Source of the DNA: Pseudomonas sp. NFACC02
GTDB taxonomy: Bacteria > Pseudomonadota > Gammaproteobacteria > Pseudomonadales > Pseudomonadaceae
Reading direction: 5' to 3'
DNA: 64,000 bases
Assembly (NCBI RefSeq): GCF_900110765.1
Contig: NZ_FOEO01000010.1
Span: 108,432-172,431 of the forward strand
The position numbers and the translations under genes are program-made. Positions 19,235-27,131 of this stretch are shown here, piece by piece. Numbering within the stretch: position 1 is the stretch's first letter; every line of letters starts with the position of its first letter. The notes below the pieces were generated by a model. It was not told where the DNA came from. It searched no databases and worked only from the letters and a program-made list of their open reading frames with translations.

Positions 19235-19444
19235 ATGGAAGACAACGACCTGCAAGCGCTGATGGCTCGACTGGAGTTATTGATCAATCGTGTCGAGCAA
19301 CTAAAAAGTCAAAACGGACTCTTATTAGCTCAGGAAAAAACCTGGCGCGAGGAACGCGCTCACCTCATCGAAAAGAACGAAATCGCCCGGCAAAAGGTCG
19401 AGTCCATGATTTCGCGCCTCAAGGCCCTGGAGCAAGACTCATGA
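19235..19444 (+). CDS. Small coiled-coil protein, ZapB-like (TIGR02449 type)
   Basis: 69 residues, almost entirely a predicted coiled coil with heptad leucines (LQALMARLELLINRVEQLKS, later VESMISRLKALEQDS). Its TGA overlaps the ATG of zapA (ATGA), so the two are co-translated. Position next to zapA and the coiled-coil form suggest a ZapB-like division-ring partner, but this is inference. Confidence 0.85.
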   Translation: MEDNDLQALMARLELLINRVEQLKSQNGLLLAQEKTWREERAHLIEKNEIARQKVESMISRLKALEQDS

Positions 19445-19761
19445 GTAATGGCAACAGCATCACCGTGCAAATCCTCGACAAAGAGTATTCGATCATCTGC
19501 CCTCAAGAGGAGCGCACCAATCTGGTCAGCGCAGCGCGCTACCTGGATGGCAAGATGCGCGAGATCCGCAGCAGCGGCAAAGTCATCGGCGCCGACCGCA
19601 TCGCGGTGATGGCCGCGCTGAACATTACCCATGACCTGCTGCATAAACAGGAGCGTCCCGAGGCGAATCAGGCTAGTGGCTCGACCCGCGAGCAGGTTCG
19701 CGATCTTCTGGACCGCGTGGACCTGGTCCTTGCCACGGATGAGCCAAAAGCACAAGGCTGA
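19441..19761 (+). CDS. zapA: Cell division protein ZapA
   Basis: 106 residues from ATG at 19441; a longer frame from 19225 is out of register with the upstream coiled-coil gene and lacks a start signal. The N-terminal half (SITVQILDKEYSIICPQEER, then LVSAARYLDGKMREIR) is the ZapA domain, and the C-terminal half is helical. ZapA bundles FtsZ filaments at midcell. It is followed directly by 6S RNA and the 5-FCL gene, the classic gammaproteobacterial order. Confidence 0.95.
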   Translation: MSNGNSITVQILDKEYSIICPQEERTNLVSAARYLDGKMREIRSSGKVIGADRIAVMAALNITHDLLHKQERPEANQASGSTREQVRDLLDRVDLVLATDEPKAQG

Positions 19762-19792
19762 TTGTTCCGACATGATTCGGTATACTTGCGAC

Positions 19793-19970
19793 CGCTCCCT
19801 GGAGTGCTTGCCAGTCGGTCATGTCCCTGAGCCGATACGCACAACCACGGGGGTTGCACGTTGGGGTTGGTGTGCATGTCCGCTCGACGGAAAGCCTTAA
19901 AACCTCCTGCAATCTCCACCTTGAACTTTCGGGTTCAAGGGCTACACCGACAGCGGTTCGTCGGGGAGTC
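19793..19970 (+). ncRNA. ssrS: 6S RNA
   Basis: About 178 nt between zapA and the cyclo-ligase gene. The closing stem pairs GCTCCC (19794) with GGGAGT (19964). Conserved stretches are GTCGGTCATGTCCCTGAGCC and GTGCATGTCCGC, together with AACTTTCGGGTTCAAGGGCT near the 3' part. A TATACT -10 box stands at 19781-19786, which places the start near 19792. 6S RNA binds sigma-70 RNA polymerase and mimics an open promoter. Ends are approximate to a few bases. Confidence 0.93.
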
Positions 19971-20081
19971 TCGAATTTTCAAGCCATCGCCAGGCGCCTT
20001 GCCTGGCGGCGGAAATGGGGACAGCCATCGAGAATCAGCCCGATTGCTCGATCCCCCTTTAGATCGCACGGACCCGCCTGC

Positions 20082-20708
20082 ATGACTTCTTCCGGCGCCG
20101 CTTCCCCGCACGACTCTTCCACCCTCTCTCGCCCACAATTACGTCGCCTTTTGCGCAAAGTCCGTCGTGCGCTCAACCGTGCAGAACAGCGACAGGCGGC
20201 GCAGGGTTTGTATCGTCAACTGGCGCAAAACCCGCTATTTCGTCGGGCCAGGCACGTTTCGCTCTATCTTCCGATGGACGGCGAAATTGATCCGCGCCTG
20301 CTGCTTCGCGAGGCTCAGCGACGGGGCAAAAAGACATATTTGCCGGTGCTAAGCGCCTGGCCTCGAACCAAGATGGTATTTCAACGGGTGAAGCCGGGAG
20401 AGAAGTTTCGACCGAACCGATTCCGTATTCCCGAGCCACGGATCGATGCCCGAAAACAGCGCAAGATCTGGGCGCTGGACCTCATTCTGATGCCGCTGGT
20501 GGGCTTCGATGATCAAGGCGGTCGATTGGGCATGGGCGGCGGATTCTACGACCGCAGCCTGGCGTATCAAGCGCGTCGGAAAGCCTGGCAGAAACCCGTG
20601 CTGCTTGGCTTGGCGCACGAGTGTCAGAAAGTCGGAAAGCTGGCCGTGGCCAGTTGGGATGTACCGCTACAAGGAACGGTGTCGGACAAGCGATGGTATC
20701 TGGCCTGA
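20082..20708 (+). CDS. 5-formyltetrahydrofolate cyclo-ligase
   Basis: 208 residues from ATG at 20082 (MTSSGAASPHDSSTLSRPQL). The open frame continues upstream to 19821 but that part is 6S RNA and is not coding. Motifs are LRKVRRALNRAEQ at the N-terminus, LYLPMDGEIDPRLLLREAQ, and the family signature LILMPLVGFDDQGGRLGMGG followed by GFYDR. The enzyme converts 5-formyl-THF to methenyl-THF using ATP. It is commonly co-transcribed with 6S RNA. Confidence 0.93.
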   Translation: MTSSGAASPHDSSTLSRPQLRRLLRKVRRALNRAEQRQAAQGLYRQLAQNPLFRRARHVSLYLPMDGEIDPRLLLREAQRRGKKTYLPVLSAWPRTKMVFQRVKPGEKFRPNRFRIPEPRIDARKQRKIWALDLILMPLVGFDDQGGRLGMGGGFYDRSLAYQARRKAWQKPVLLGLAHECQKVGKLAVASWDVPLQGTVSDKRWYLA

Positions 20709-20724
20709 CCAGGGTTTTGGCTTT

Positions 20725-20813
20725 GTAGGAGCGCGCTTGCCCGCGAAAATTCTTCCAGGCCAACACATATGCGTCGACTGCGCCGCCCTCATCGCGGGCA
20801 AGCGCGCTCCTAC
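20725..20813. repeat. REP pair, GCGCGCTTGCCCGCGA family
   Basis: Perfect inverted arms around a ~45-nt spacer, located between the convergent cyclo-ligase gene and the small membrane-protein gene. Confidence 0.88.
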
Positions 20814-20831
20814 AAGGGAGGGTGACTCCAA

Positions 20832-20981
20832 TCAGCGGCGAGTTGGTTGCTGCTGTTGCTGAGTGATCTCAACCGGCGCGTCGACCTTGGCGGACCACAG
20901 ACCCTGCGCGTACCCGGTGGTGACAATGCCCAAGCCGAACAAAATGACCAAAATCCATAGTAAATCCGGCTTGCGTTGCAT
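20832..20981 (-). CDS. 49-residue single-pass membrane protein, conserved type
   Basis: A short gene on the reverse strand, ATG at 20981, TGA at 20832. It reads MQRKPDLLWILVILFGLGIV followed by TTGYAQGLWSAKVDAPVEIT and a Q-rich, basic tail ending PTRR. One clear membrane helix spans residues ~7-23, with positive charges before it. AAAGGGGGG precedes the start. I recall similar short proteins at this site in other pseudomonads, but have not verified it. No function is known. Confidence 0.72.
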   Translation of the reverse strand: MQRKPDLLWILVILFGLGIVTTGYAQGLWSAKVDAPVEITQQQQQPTRR

Positions 20982-21177
20982 TGATTGCCCCCCTTTGGCG
21001 AATCAAAAAACTGACGTCCGCAGCATCTTTCTGTCGGCGGCGTGACGGTGTAGCCCTTAAAATCCCGGCATTCTGCGATAACGTGAACCAACACGCAAAT
21101 ACTGGCGTCAGCCGACTGTCGGTTTGTCATAAAAACGTAGGACAACCTGTCCAGTTACCCTTCTGGAGACATCACAA

Positions 21178-21627
21178 ATGGCCTATTGGCTGATGAAATC
21201 CGAGCCCGATGAGTTCTCGATTACGGATTTGCAAAAACTCGGCCAAGCCCGTTGGGACGGCGTTCGCAACTATCAGGCGCGTAATTTTCTGCGCGCGATG
21301 GCGGTGGGCGACGAGTTCTTCTTCTACCACTCCAGTTGCCCTGAACCCGGCATCGCGGGCATCGGCAAAATCGTTCAGGCCGCCTACCCGGACCCCACCG
21401 CTCTCGACAACAAGAGCCACTACTTCGACGCCAAAGCCACCCAGGAAAAGAATCCCTGGACTGCGATTGACGTCGCCTTCGTCGAAACCTTCCCCAAGGT
21501 GCTGAGCCTGGGCTACCTGAAACAGCAAACGGCACTGGAGCAGTTGCCTTTGGTGCAAAAAGGCAGCCGTTTGTCAGTCATGCCGGTGACCGCCGAACAA
21601 TGGGCGGCGGTGCTGGCGTTGCGCTGA
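21178..21627 (+). CDS. EVE domain protein
   Basis: 149 residues, a complete EVE domain (MAYWLMKSEPDEFSITDLQK, WDGVRNYQARNFLRAMAVGD, FFYHSSC, GIAGIGKI). EVE/PUA-like proteins bind modified bases; the human relative is thymocyte nuclear protein 1. GGAG lies 9 bases before the ATG. It is a single gene, convergent with the FliL-like gene. The role in bacteria is unresolved. Confidence 0.92.
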   Translation: MAYWLMKSEPDEFSITDLQKLGQARWDGVRNYQARNFLRAMAVGDEFFFYHSSCPEPGIAGIGKIVQAAYPDPTALDNKSHYFDAKATQEKNPWTAIDVAFVETFPKVLSLGYLKQQTALEQLPLVQKGSRLSVMPVTAEQWAAVLALR

Positions 21628-21647
21628 AGCAGGCAGTGCAACCCCCT

Positions 21648-21726
21648 GTAGGAGCGCGCTTGCCCGCGATTGCTTTTTGTCTGATGAGATTGAATCCACT
21701 GACACAACGCGATCGCGAGCACGCCT
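21648..21726. repeat. Half-degenerate REP pair
   Basis: Left arm GTAGGAGCGCGCTTGCCCGCGA is intact. The right arm is decayed to GCGATCGCGAGCACGCCT. It lies in the gap between two convergent genes. Confidence 0.6.
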
Positions 21727-21740
21727 GAAAGGGAGCCGTC

Positions 21741-22154
21741 TTACTGCGCAATAAAGTTATTGAACAGCAGGTCATCCACCACAGGCTGGCCGGTTTCCTG
21801 GCTGAGCACCTGCTGGGTCTGCTTCAAGGCTTCCTGACGAAGCTTTTCCTTGGCGTCGACGTTGCTCATGCTGTCAACCGTCTGCTGCGAGAACAGCGCG
21901 ACCAACTGATTACGAATCAGCGGCTCGTTCTGCTTCACCAGCTTCTGCGCCTCGGCACCTTTGACCCGCAACGCCACGTCCGCTTTATAGACGTGCAGCT
22001 TCGGACCGCCGTCCAGCGCGTAGTTGCCCACGAACGGTGGGGTCAGCGCCACGTAAGACACCTTGTTCGGGTCGTCCTTCTCGCCACCGCCCTCCTCGGC
22101 AAGGGCCACGACAGGCATCGATAACGCCAACAGCATCAGAATCCACGCTTTCAC
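21741..22154 (-). CDS. FliL-like secreted/periplasmic protein
   Basis: 137 residues. A signal peptide (MKAWILMLLALSMPVVALA) takes the place of the usual FliL membrane anchor. The rest fits the FliL domain: YVALTPPFVGNYALDGGPKL, then DVALRVKGAEAQKLV and RNQLVALFSQQTVDSMSN, ending in a helix that pairs with DLLFNNFIAQ. True FliL sits beside the flagellar stator; no flagellar genes are near. It is therefore a stand-alone paralogue of unknown role. Confidence 0.85.
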   Translation of the reverse strand: MKAWILMLLALSMPVVALAEEGGGEKDDPNKVSYVALTPPFVGNYALDGGPKLHVYKADVALRVKGAEAQKLVKQNEPLIRNQLVALFSQQTVDSMSNVDAKEKLRQEALKQTQQVLSQETGQPVVDDLLFNNFIAQ

Positions 22155-22289
22155 ATTCCACTCCTCAATCCGGTTCGCGGCATAGCTGACTTCGGCTTAT
22201 GCACGCCTATCAGGCCGGGGCATGCTCATTGACCCCACACCCCCTCTACCTACACTTATCGGCCATCACTGGAAAAGGAATAGTCCCCG

Positions 22290-23267
22290 ATGAAAGCCGT
22301 GCTCTGCAAAGCCTTCGGTACCGCCGAAACGCTGGTGCTGGAAGATATCCCAGCCCCCGAACCCAAGAAAAATGAAATCCTGCTGGACGTGCACGCCGCC
22401 GGGGTCAACTTCCCCGACACCCTGATCATTGAGGGCAAATACCAGTTCAAACCGCCCTTCCCGTTCTCGCCGGGTGGAGAAGCCTCGGGCGTCGTGGCCG
22501 CCGTGGGTGAAAAAGTCAGCCACCTCAAGGTCGGCGACCGCGTGATGGCCCTCACCGGCTGGGGCAGCTTCGCCGAACAAATTGCCGTCGCGGGCTACAA
22601 CGTCCTGCCCATTCCCGAGGCCATGGACTTCACCACCGCCGCAGCCTTCAGCATGACGTACGGCACCTCCATGCACGCGCTCAAACAACGCGCCCACCTG
22701 CAACCGGGCGAAACCCTGCTCGTGCTCGGCGCATCAGGCGGCGTGGGCCTGGCCGCCGTAGAAATCGGCAAAGCCATGGGCGCACGCGTCATCGCCGCCG
22801 CGAGCAGCGCCGACAAACTCGACGTCGCCAAAAACGCTGGCGCCGATGAACTCATCAACTACAACGAAACCAGCCTCAAGGACGAAGTCAAACGCCTCAC
22901 CAACGGCAATGGCGTCGACGTCATCTACGACCCCGTCGGCGGCGACCTCTTCGATCAGGCGGTCCGCTCCATCGCCTGGAACGGCCGCCTGCTGGTCGTC
23001 GGCTTCGCCAGCGGCCGCATCCCCGAACTGCCCGTGAACCTCACGCTGCTCAAAGGCGCCTCCGTCGTCGGCGTATTCTGGGGGTCTTTCGCACAGCGCC
23101 AGCCACAGGACAATGCCGCGAACTTTCAACAGTTGTTCACCTGGTACGGCGAAGGGAAGTTGAAGCCGCTGGTGTCGAGGGTTTACCCGCTGGAACAGGC
23201 GGGAGAAGCGATTGATTCGTTGGGGCAGAGGAAGGCGGTTGGGAAGGTGGTGGTTGGCGTCAGGTGA
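22290..23267 (+). CDS. NADPH:quinone oxidoreductase (zeta-crystallin-like)
   Basis: 325 residues of the medium-chain reductase family without zinc ligands. GroES-like N-terminal domain (MKAVLCKAFGTAETLVLEDI, GVNFPDTLIIEG) and a Rossmann domain with LVLGASGGVGLAAVEIGKAM. NADPH-dependent reduction of quinones is the family activity. A rho-independent terminator follows within 20 bp, so it is monocistronic. Confidence 0.88.
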   Translation: MKAVLCKAFGTAETLVLEDIPAPEPKKNEILLDVHAAGVNFPDTLIIEGKYQFKPPFPFSPGGEASGVVAAVGEKVSHLKVGDRVMALTGWGSFAEQIAVAGYNVLPIPEAMDFTTAAAFSMTYGTSMHALKQRAHLQPGETLLVLGASGGVGLAAVEIGKAMGARVIAAASSADKLDVAKNAGADELINYNETSLKDEVKRLTNGNGVDVIYDPVGGDLFDQAVRSIAWNGRLLVVGFASGRIPELPVNLTLLKGASVVGVFWGSFAQRQPQDNAANFQQLFTWYGEGKLKPLVSRVYPLEQAGEAIDSLGQRKAVGKVVVGVR

Positions 23268-23285
23268 ATTGAGAAAGTGCATATG

Positions 23286-23310
23286 AACCCGCCGATTTGG
23301 CGGGTTTTAT
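23286..23310 (+). terminator. Rho-independent terminator of the quinone oxidoreductase gene
   Basis: AACCCGCC-GATTT-GGCGGGTT stem-loop followed by TTATTTATT, 19 bp after the stop codon. Confidence 0.8.
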
Positions 23311-23371
23311 TTATTGCTCAAAAAAGGAAACTCGGTATGGCATGACGCTTACAGGCTCGCCACCCTCCATT

Positions 23372-23908
23372 TCAGCTGTACTCGTACGTCAGCAGCACCA
23401 TCCGACAATGCCTGCATTTGTACTTGTAAAAAACCAAGTCTTCATTGGGCTGATAGTTCGTGAACTCTGATAGCCAGTGCTCCCTAAATTCCTCCTGCCC
23501 CTCCAAAAACGCTTCAAAAGTCGAAGGGACTGCATTGCGCACATCGTCAGCCGACGCATCACCATGAAACTCACAGGCATCCGAACAGTGATAAAGCCAA
23601 ACCACTTCTTGCCACGAACTGTAGCTTGGTGTTCGCTCATTGACCTCTTGGACCACTGATGCAGGTATCCCCCTCCCAATCATTGAATTTACATCGTTGA
23701 ATGAACCTTCAAATTTCTTTGCAGCTGAGCCGTCGCTGATACACCAAGGGCAGAGCAAAGTCTCGACGTCATACGTGGTGTACATGGCCCCTCTATAGAT
23801 GTAGCCGCGAGCCCTCTCACAACAAGTGCAGCGCTCATCGCTAATCTCAATCGCACCTGTCGCAATCGGATCTGGGTGATAGCGAAACAATGGTAGTTCT
23901 TCTTTCAT
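23372..23908 (-). CDS. CbrC family protein (UPF0167)
   Basis: 178 residues from ATG at 23908, preceded by GGGGAGG. Two or three cysteine pairs suggest zinc binding: CTCCERARGYIYRG, LLCPWCISDGSAAKKF, and CRHCRMVLLTYEYS at the C-terminus. The layout matches UPF0167; in E. coli CbrC belongs to the CreBC regulon and is linked to colicin E2 tolerance. Its start overlaps the stop of the TonB-domain gene (ATGA). The codon use is noticeably more A/T rich than neighbours, a sign of recent transfer. Confidence 0.85.
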   Translation of the reverse strand: MKEELPLFRYHPDPIATGAIEISDERCTCCERARGYIYRGAMYTTYDVETLLCPWCISDGSAAKKFEGSFNDVNSMIGRGIPASVVQEVNERTPSYSSWQEVVWLYHCSDACEFHGDASADDVRNAVPSTFEAFLEGQEEFREHWLSEFTNYQPNEDLVFYKYKCRHCRMVLLTYEYS

Positions 23909-24303
23909 ACCTCCCCCCTCCGCACCCACGAAATCACCATCCTCAACCGACGCTCACGTCGTTCCTGATCGAAGACGAAATGCACGGACTCGCCGATGGT
24001 TGCCGGCATGCCCTCGGTCACCTCCCATGGCTTGAACCGCCAGCGCTTGACTGCCGAAAGCACGGCATTGGCTGACTTTTGATCGGTTTGCTCGGTGACC
24101 CTGATTCCACTGACAGACCCGTCGTGGTGAATGTCGTAGTTCACCCGCACGCTCGCAAACAGCCGTCCACCGCGCAGCGCGGACGGGTAAGCAGGGGAGA
24201 CGTACCGATCAAACAACGGATGGGCCTCTCTTCCTGCTGCTGTGCCACTGAGCGCGAGCAGGCAAAGCCCGAGACCGCTCACGTACTTTCGCCACCCACC
24301 CAC
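23905..24303 (-). CDS. Short protein with TonB C-terminal domain
   Basis: 132 residues from a GTG at 24303, chosen because GACGAGG lies five bases upstream; the open frame extends to 24600 but that part has no likely start. A signal peptide (YVSGLGLCLLALSGTAAG) precedes a TonB C-terminal fold: YVSPAYPSALRGGRLFASVR, DIHHDGSVSGIRVTEQ, SANAVLSAVKRWRFKPW. The usual TonB membrane helix and proline-rich spacer are missing, so it is unlikely to energise receptors directly. Coupled to the CbrC gene by an ATGA overlap. Confidence 0.72.
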   Translation of the reverse strand: MGGWRKYVSGLGLCLLALSGTAAGREAHPLFDRYVSPAYPSALRGGRLFASVRVNYDIHHDGSVSGIRVTEQTDQKSANAVLSAVKRWRFKPWEVTEGMPATIGESVHFVFDQERRERRLRMVISWVRRGEV

Positions 24304-24570
24304 ATTAACCTCGTCCCTAAACGCCACTACGGCTGAAGGCGCGATGGTAGGAGCGCGAGTCACTACGGGTAAGGTGATCGAATCCTGTTCTAACGTAGGA
24401 CGGATCCTAAAGGCCGGGCATTGACGTACACATTTCCGCCATGTTCGTAATCCAACACGGCAAAGGGCCTGAATTCGGGATATTTCCCGATGAGACGCCT
24501 TCCTATTTTCTGTAACGAAAATGTAATATTCGCTTTCGCATAAGAAAATAAAAACCCTTGGAGTGTCTCG

Positions 24571-25920
24571 ATGTTTTCCTTCTTCCGACCTGCCGCGCAT
24601 CAGGCCCCGCTGCCTGCAGAGCGCGTCGACAGCACCTACCGCCGCCTTCGCTGGCAGATTTTCGCGGGTATTTTCTTCGGTTACGCTGGCTACTACCTGC
24701 TGCGCAAGAACTTCTCGCTGGCCATGCCATACCTGATCGATGAGGGGTACACCCGAGGTGAACTGGGCGTTGCGATTTCAGCCATTGCGATCGCCTACGG
24801 TCTGTCGAAGTTCTTGATGGGGCTGGTTTCGGATCGCTCGAACCCGCGCTATTTCCTGCCATTCGGTCTGCTGGTGTCAGCGGCAGTGATGTTCGTGTTC
24901 GGTTTCGCGCCCTGGGCAACCTCGAGCGTGACCATCATGTTCATTCTGCTGTTTATCAACGGCTGGGCGCAGGGCATGGGCTGGCCACCGAGCGGTCGCA
25001 CCATGGTGCATTGGTGGTCGCAGAAAGAGCGCGGTGGCGTGGTGTCGGTGTGGAACGTGGCGCACAACGTGGGAGGCGGCCTCATTGGTCCGCTGTTCCT
25101 GCTCGGTCTGGGCTGGACCAACGACTGGCACGCGGCGTTCTATGTGCCCGCTGCAGTGGCACTGTTTGTGGCGCTGTTCGCATTCATCACCATGCGCGAC
25201 ACCCCTCAATCCGTGGGTCTGCCACCGGTCGAGGAGTACAAGAACGACTACCCGGAAGGCTACGACGCGAGCCACGAAGAAGAATTCAGCGCCAAGGAAA
25301 TCTTCGTCAAATACGTGCTGCGCAACAAAATGCTGTGGTACATCGCGCTGGCGAACGTGTTCGTCTATCTGCTGCGCTATGGCGTGCTGGACTGGGCACC
25401 GACCTACCTGAAGGAAGCCAAACACTTCGACGTCGACAAAACCTCGTGGGCGTATTTTTTCTATGAGTGGGCGGGCATTCCGGGGACGCTGCTGTGCGGC
25501 TGGATGTCGGACAAAATCTTCCGTGGCAATCGCGGCCTGACGGGCATTGTGTTCATGGCGCTGGTGACGGTCGCAACGCTGGTGTACTGGCTTAACCCGC
25601 CAGGCAACCCGACGGTCGACATGATCGCGCTGGTATCCATCGGCTTCCTGATCTACGGCCCGGTGATGCTGGTCGGCTTGCAGGCGCTGGAGCTGGCACC
25701 GAAGAAAGCGGCCGGAACGGCGGCAGGCTTCACGGGCTTGTTCGGGTATCTGGGTGGTTCGGTCGCGGCCAGTGCGTTGATGGGCTACACCGTGGACCAT
25801 TTCGGCTGGGATGGCGGCTTCGTGATTCTCGTGGCGTCGTGTGTGCTGGCCATGGCATTCCTTGCTCCGACCTTGTGGCATACGCGGGTGGCGAGTCAGT
25901 CGCGTGAGGCTGTGGCTTAA
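24571..25920 (+). CDS. glpT: Glycerol-3-phosphate/phosphate antiporter GlpT
   Basis: 449 residues, 12 membrane segments, organophosphate:phosphate antiporter family of the major facilitator superfamily. The signature is well preserved: [53 protein letters not shown]. Imports glycerol-3-phosphate (and fosfomycin) in exchange for phosphate. SD TTGGAG precedes the ATG. The 267-bp upstream gap contains a CGAA-N9-TTCG dyad near 24516-24532 that could be a GlpR-type operator, but the match is weak. No other glp gene is adjacent. Confidence 0.95.
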   Translation: MFSFFRPAAHQAPLPAERVDSTYRRLRWQIFAGIFFGYAGYYLLRKNFSLAMPYLIDEGYTRGELGVAISAIAIAYGLSKFLMGLVSDRSNPRYFLPFGLLVSAAVMFVFGFAPWATSSVTIMFILLFINGWAQGMGWPPSGRTMVHWWSQKERGGVVSVWNVAHNVGGGLIGPLFLLGLGWTNDWHAAFYVPAAVALFVALFAFITMRDTPQSVGLPPVEEYKNDYPEGYDASHEEEFSAKEIFVKYVLRNKMLWYIALANVFVYLLRYGVLDWAPTYLKEAKHFDVDKTSWAYFFYEWAGIPGTLLCGWMSDKIFRGNRGLTGIVFMALVTVATLVYWLNPPGNPTVDMIALVSIGFLIYGPVMLVGLQALELAPKKAAGTAAGFTGLFGYLGGSVAASALMGYTVDHFGWDGGFVILVASCVLAMAFLAPTLWHTRVASQSREAVA

Positions 25921-25928
25921 CCTTGCTC

Positions 25929-25967
25929 AAAAAATCGGCTTGGTAAGTCTGGATACTTATCAAGCCG
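25929..25967 (-). terminator. Rho-independent terminator after the antitoxin/toxin-stub gene
   Basis: A 13-bp stem (CGGCTTGATAAGT pairing with ACTTACCAAGCCG, one G-U pair) with a six-base loop is followed on the minus strand by ATTTTTT. The plus side has no T run, so it serves the antitoxin transcript rather than glpT. Confidence 0.8.
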
Positions 25968-25975
25968 GACTGCGA

Positions 25976-26011
25976 TCAAGCCCTTGCCTTTGGCCGCCAC
26001 TCAACGATCAT
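25976..26011 (-). pseudogene. ParE-type toxin stub, 11 codons
   Basis: An ATG at 26011, overlapping the last 11 bases of the antitoxin gene, opens a frame reading MIVEWRPKARA and then TGA at 25978. This is a typical RelE/ParE toxin N-terminus, in the typical overlapping position. Dropping one base after the Ala codon would continue DRSPA before another stop, so the gene looks frameshifted and deleted. Only ~10 bases separate it from the terminator, leaving no room for the ~90 remaining codons. Recognition rests on 11 residues plus position. Confidence 0.55.
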
Positions 26012-26195
26012 TACGACGCTGGTCACGCTTGGCAGCCAACCGCTGCCTCATCTCTGCCATGACATCATCGTGAGCAATGTTTGGTCTGTTATCGTCAAGA
26101 GAAGCCTGCACTTTGGTGCGGAACCAGGCGTCGTATCTGGCCGCCTGCTCTTCTGACTCAAACTCGGAAACCAGTGGGGAAAGTTGGGCGCTCAT
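26001..26195 (-). CDS. PaaA2-like antitoxin ('stability determinant'), orphan
   Basis: 64 residues from ATG at 26195, preceded by AAGGAGATATCC. The sequence LSPLVSEFESEEQAARYDAW, FRTKVQASLDDNRPNIAHDD and VMAEMRQRL closely follows the PaaA2 family pattern (VSEF, W-x-R-x-KV, SL-D-RP-I-HD-VMAEM). Those antitoxins neutralise ParE2-like toxins. The downstream toxin gene is reduced to a stub. An upstream extension to 26264 is not needed. Confidence 0.75.
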   Translation of the reverse strand: MSAQLSPLVSEFESEEQAARYDAWFRTKVQASLDDNRPNIAHDDVMAEMRQRLAAKRDQRRNDR

Positions 26196-26271
26196 TGGAT
26201 ATCTCCTTTGCGGGTCTGCGCAGTCTAGCTGCTGAGCACACAGGACTGAAAATGCGCTTCGCAACCGAATG

Positions 26272-26946
26272 TTAAACCGCCAGCAAAACCGGCTTACACC
26301 GTTTGAACCGCTCTTCCAGACTCAAGTCCGGCATGGCGTGGCTGCGCAGGGCCTGAATGGTTTGTTCGACGTATTCCCACGTGGTGCCATAACGACCGCT
26401 GGCGCTGGCCAGGACTTGAGTCAGTACGCTGTCAGGCAGGTTGCCGGCGTAGCTGGGCAGGTGGCGTTCAAGCACAAAACCCAACGCCTGGACCTTGGTG
26501 CCATCTTCGAGTCGACAACTGAGCCAGTGCGGGCGATAGGACGGAAAAGGCATTTCCCGCTGCCACAGCGCCAGCAATGACGCTTCGATGTTTTCTTCCG
26601 GCAGGCGATAAGCGAAACCGCTGCAGGAGCCGCCACGGTCCAGGCCAAAGACCAGCCCCGGCTGCTCGGGTGTGCCGCGATGCTCGTGGGACCATAGGTA
26701 GAGGCCACGATGGTAGCCATGAACCCGACCCCGCTGACGCTCCACCGCGGAGCACTCCGGGCGCCAGATGAGTGACCCATAGGCAAATAACCAGACGGGA
26801 CCGCCTTTGTGACGGGACAGGGTGGCATGCATGGAGGCAAGGAGTTGATCGCGGGTCAGCTTCGGCCCAAGGTCGATAACGGGTGGGTAGGACAGCCCGA
26901 GGCCATCGTGCACGGCCTCCACCAAGCTATTGATTTGATTCCCCAT
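26272..26946 (-). CDS. ChaC-like gamma-glutamylcyclotransferase
   Basis: 224 residues. The family start VWLFAYGSLIWRPE binds the gamma-glutamyl substrate. GRVHGYHRGLYLWSHEHRGT and the acidic SGFAYRLPEENIEASLLALW region follow; the catalytic glutamate lies in the latter. ChaC enzymes split glutathione to 5-oxoproline and Cys-Gly in the cytoplasm. GGGAG precedes the start. Single gene, no operon. Confidence 0.88.
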   Translation of the reverse strand: MGNQINSLVEAVHDGLGLSYPPVIDLGPKLTRDQLLASMHATLSRHKGGPVWLFAYGSLIWRPECSAVERQRGRVHGYHRGLYLWSHEHRGTPEQPGLVFGLDRGGSCSGFAYRLPEENIEASLLALWQREMPFPSYRPHWLSCRLEDGTKVQALGFVLERHLPSYAGNLPDSVLTQVLASASGRYGTTWEYVEQTIQALRSHAMPDLSLEERFKRCKPVLLAV

Positions 26947-27131
26947 CTGGCTCCCCCATTGGCCTGGATAACACCAATGTCGTGCTGAACACTTCTAAAG
27001 CGGCTCACGCAACAGCGAATCAACAGTCAGGCACCGTTGCGAGCAATGTGCAGGCGGTGACGCCTTGAAACCGGCTCCGCACATATTCTGATGCAATTAA
27101 CTCTCCACCGAATCTGCCATCGGGCGGACGG

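Noticed and set aside
19821..20081. N-terminal extension of the cyclo-ligase frame
   Set aside because: It coincides with 6S RNA sequence, and the ATG at 20082 gives the normal protein.
24516..24540. GlpR operator before glpT
   Set aside because: A CGAA-N9-TTCG dyad is present but I could not match it confidently to the known GlpR site, so it is mentioned only in the glpT entry.
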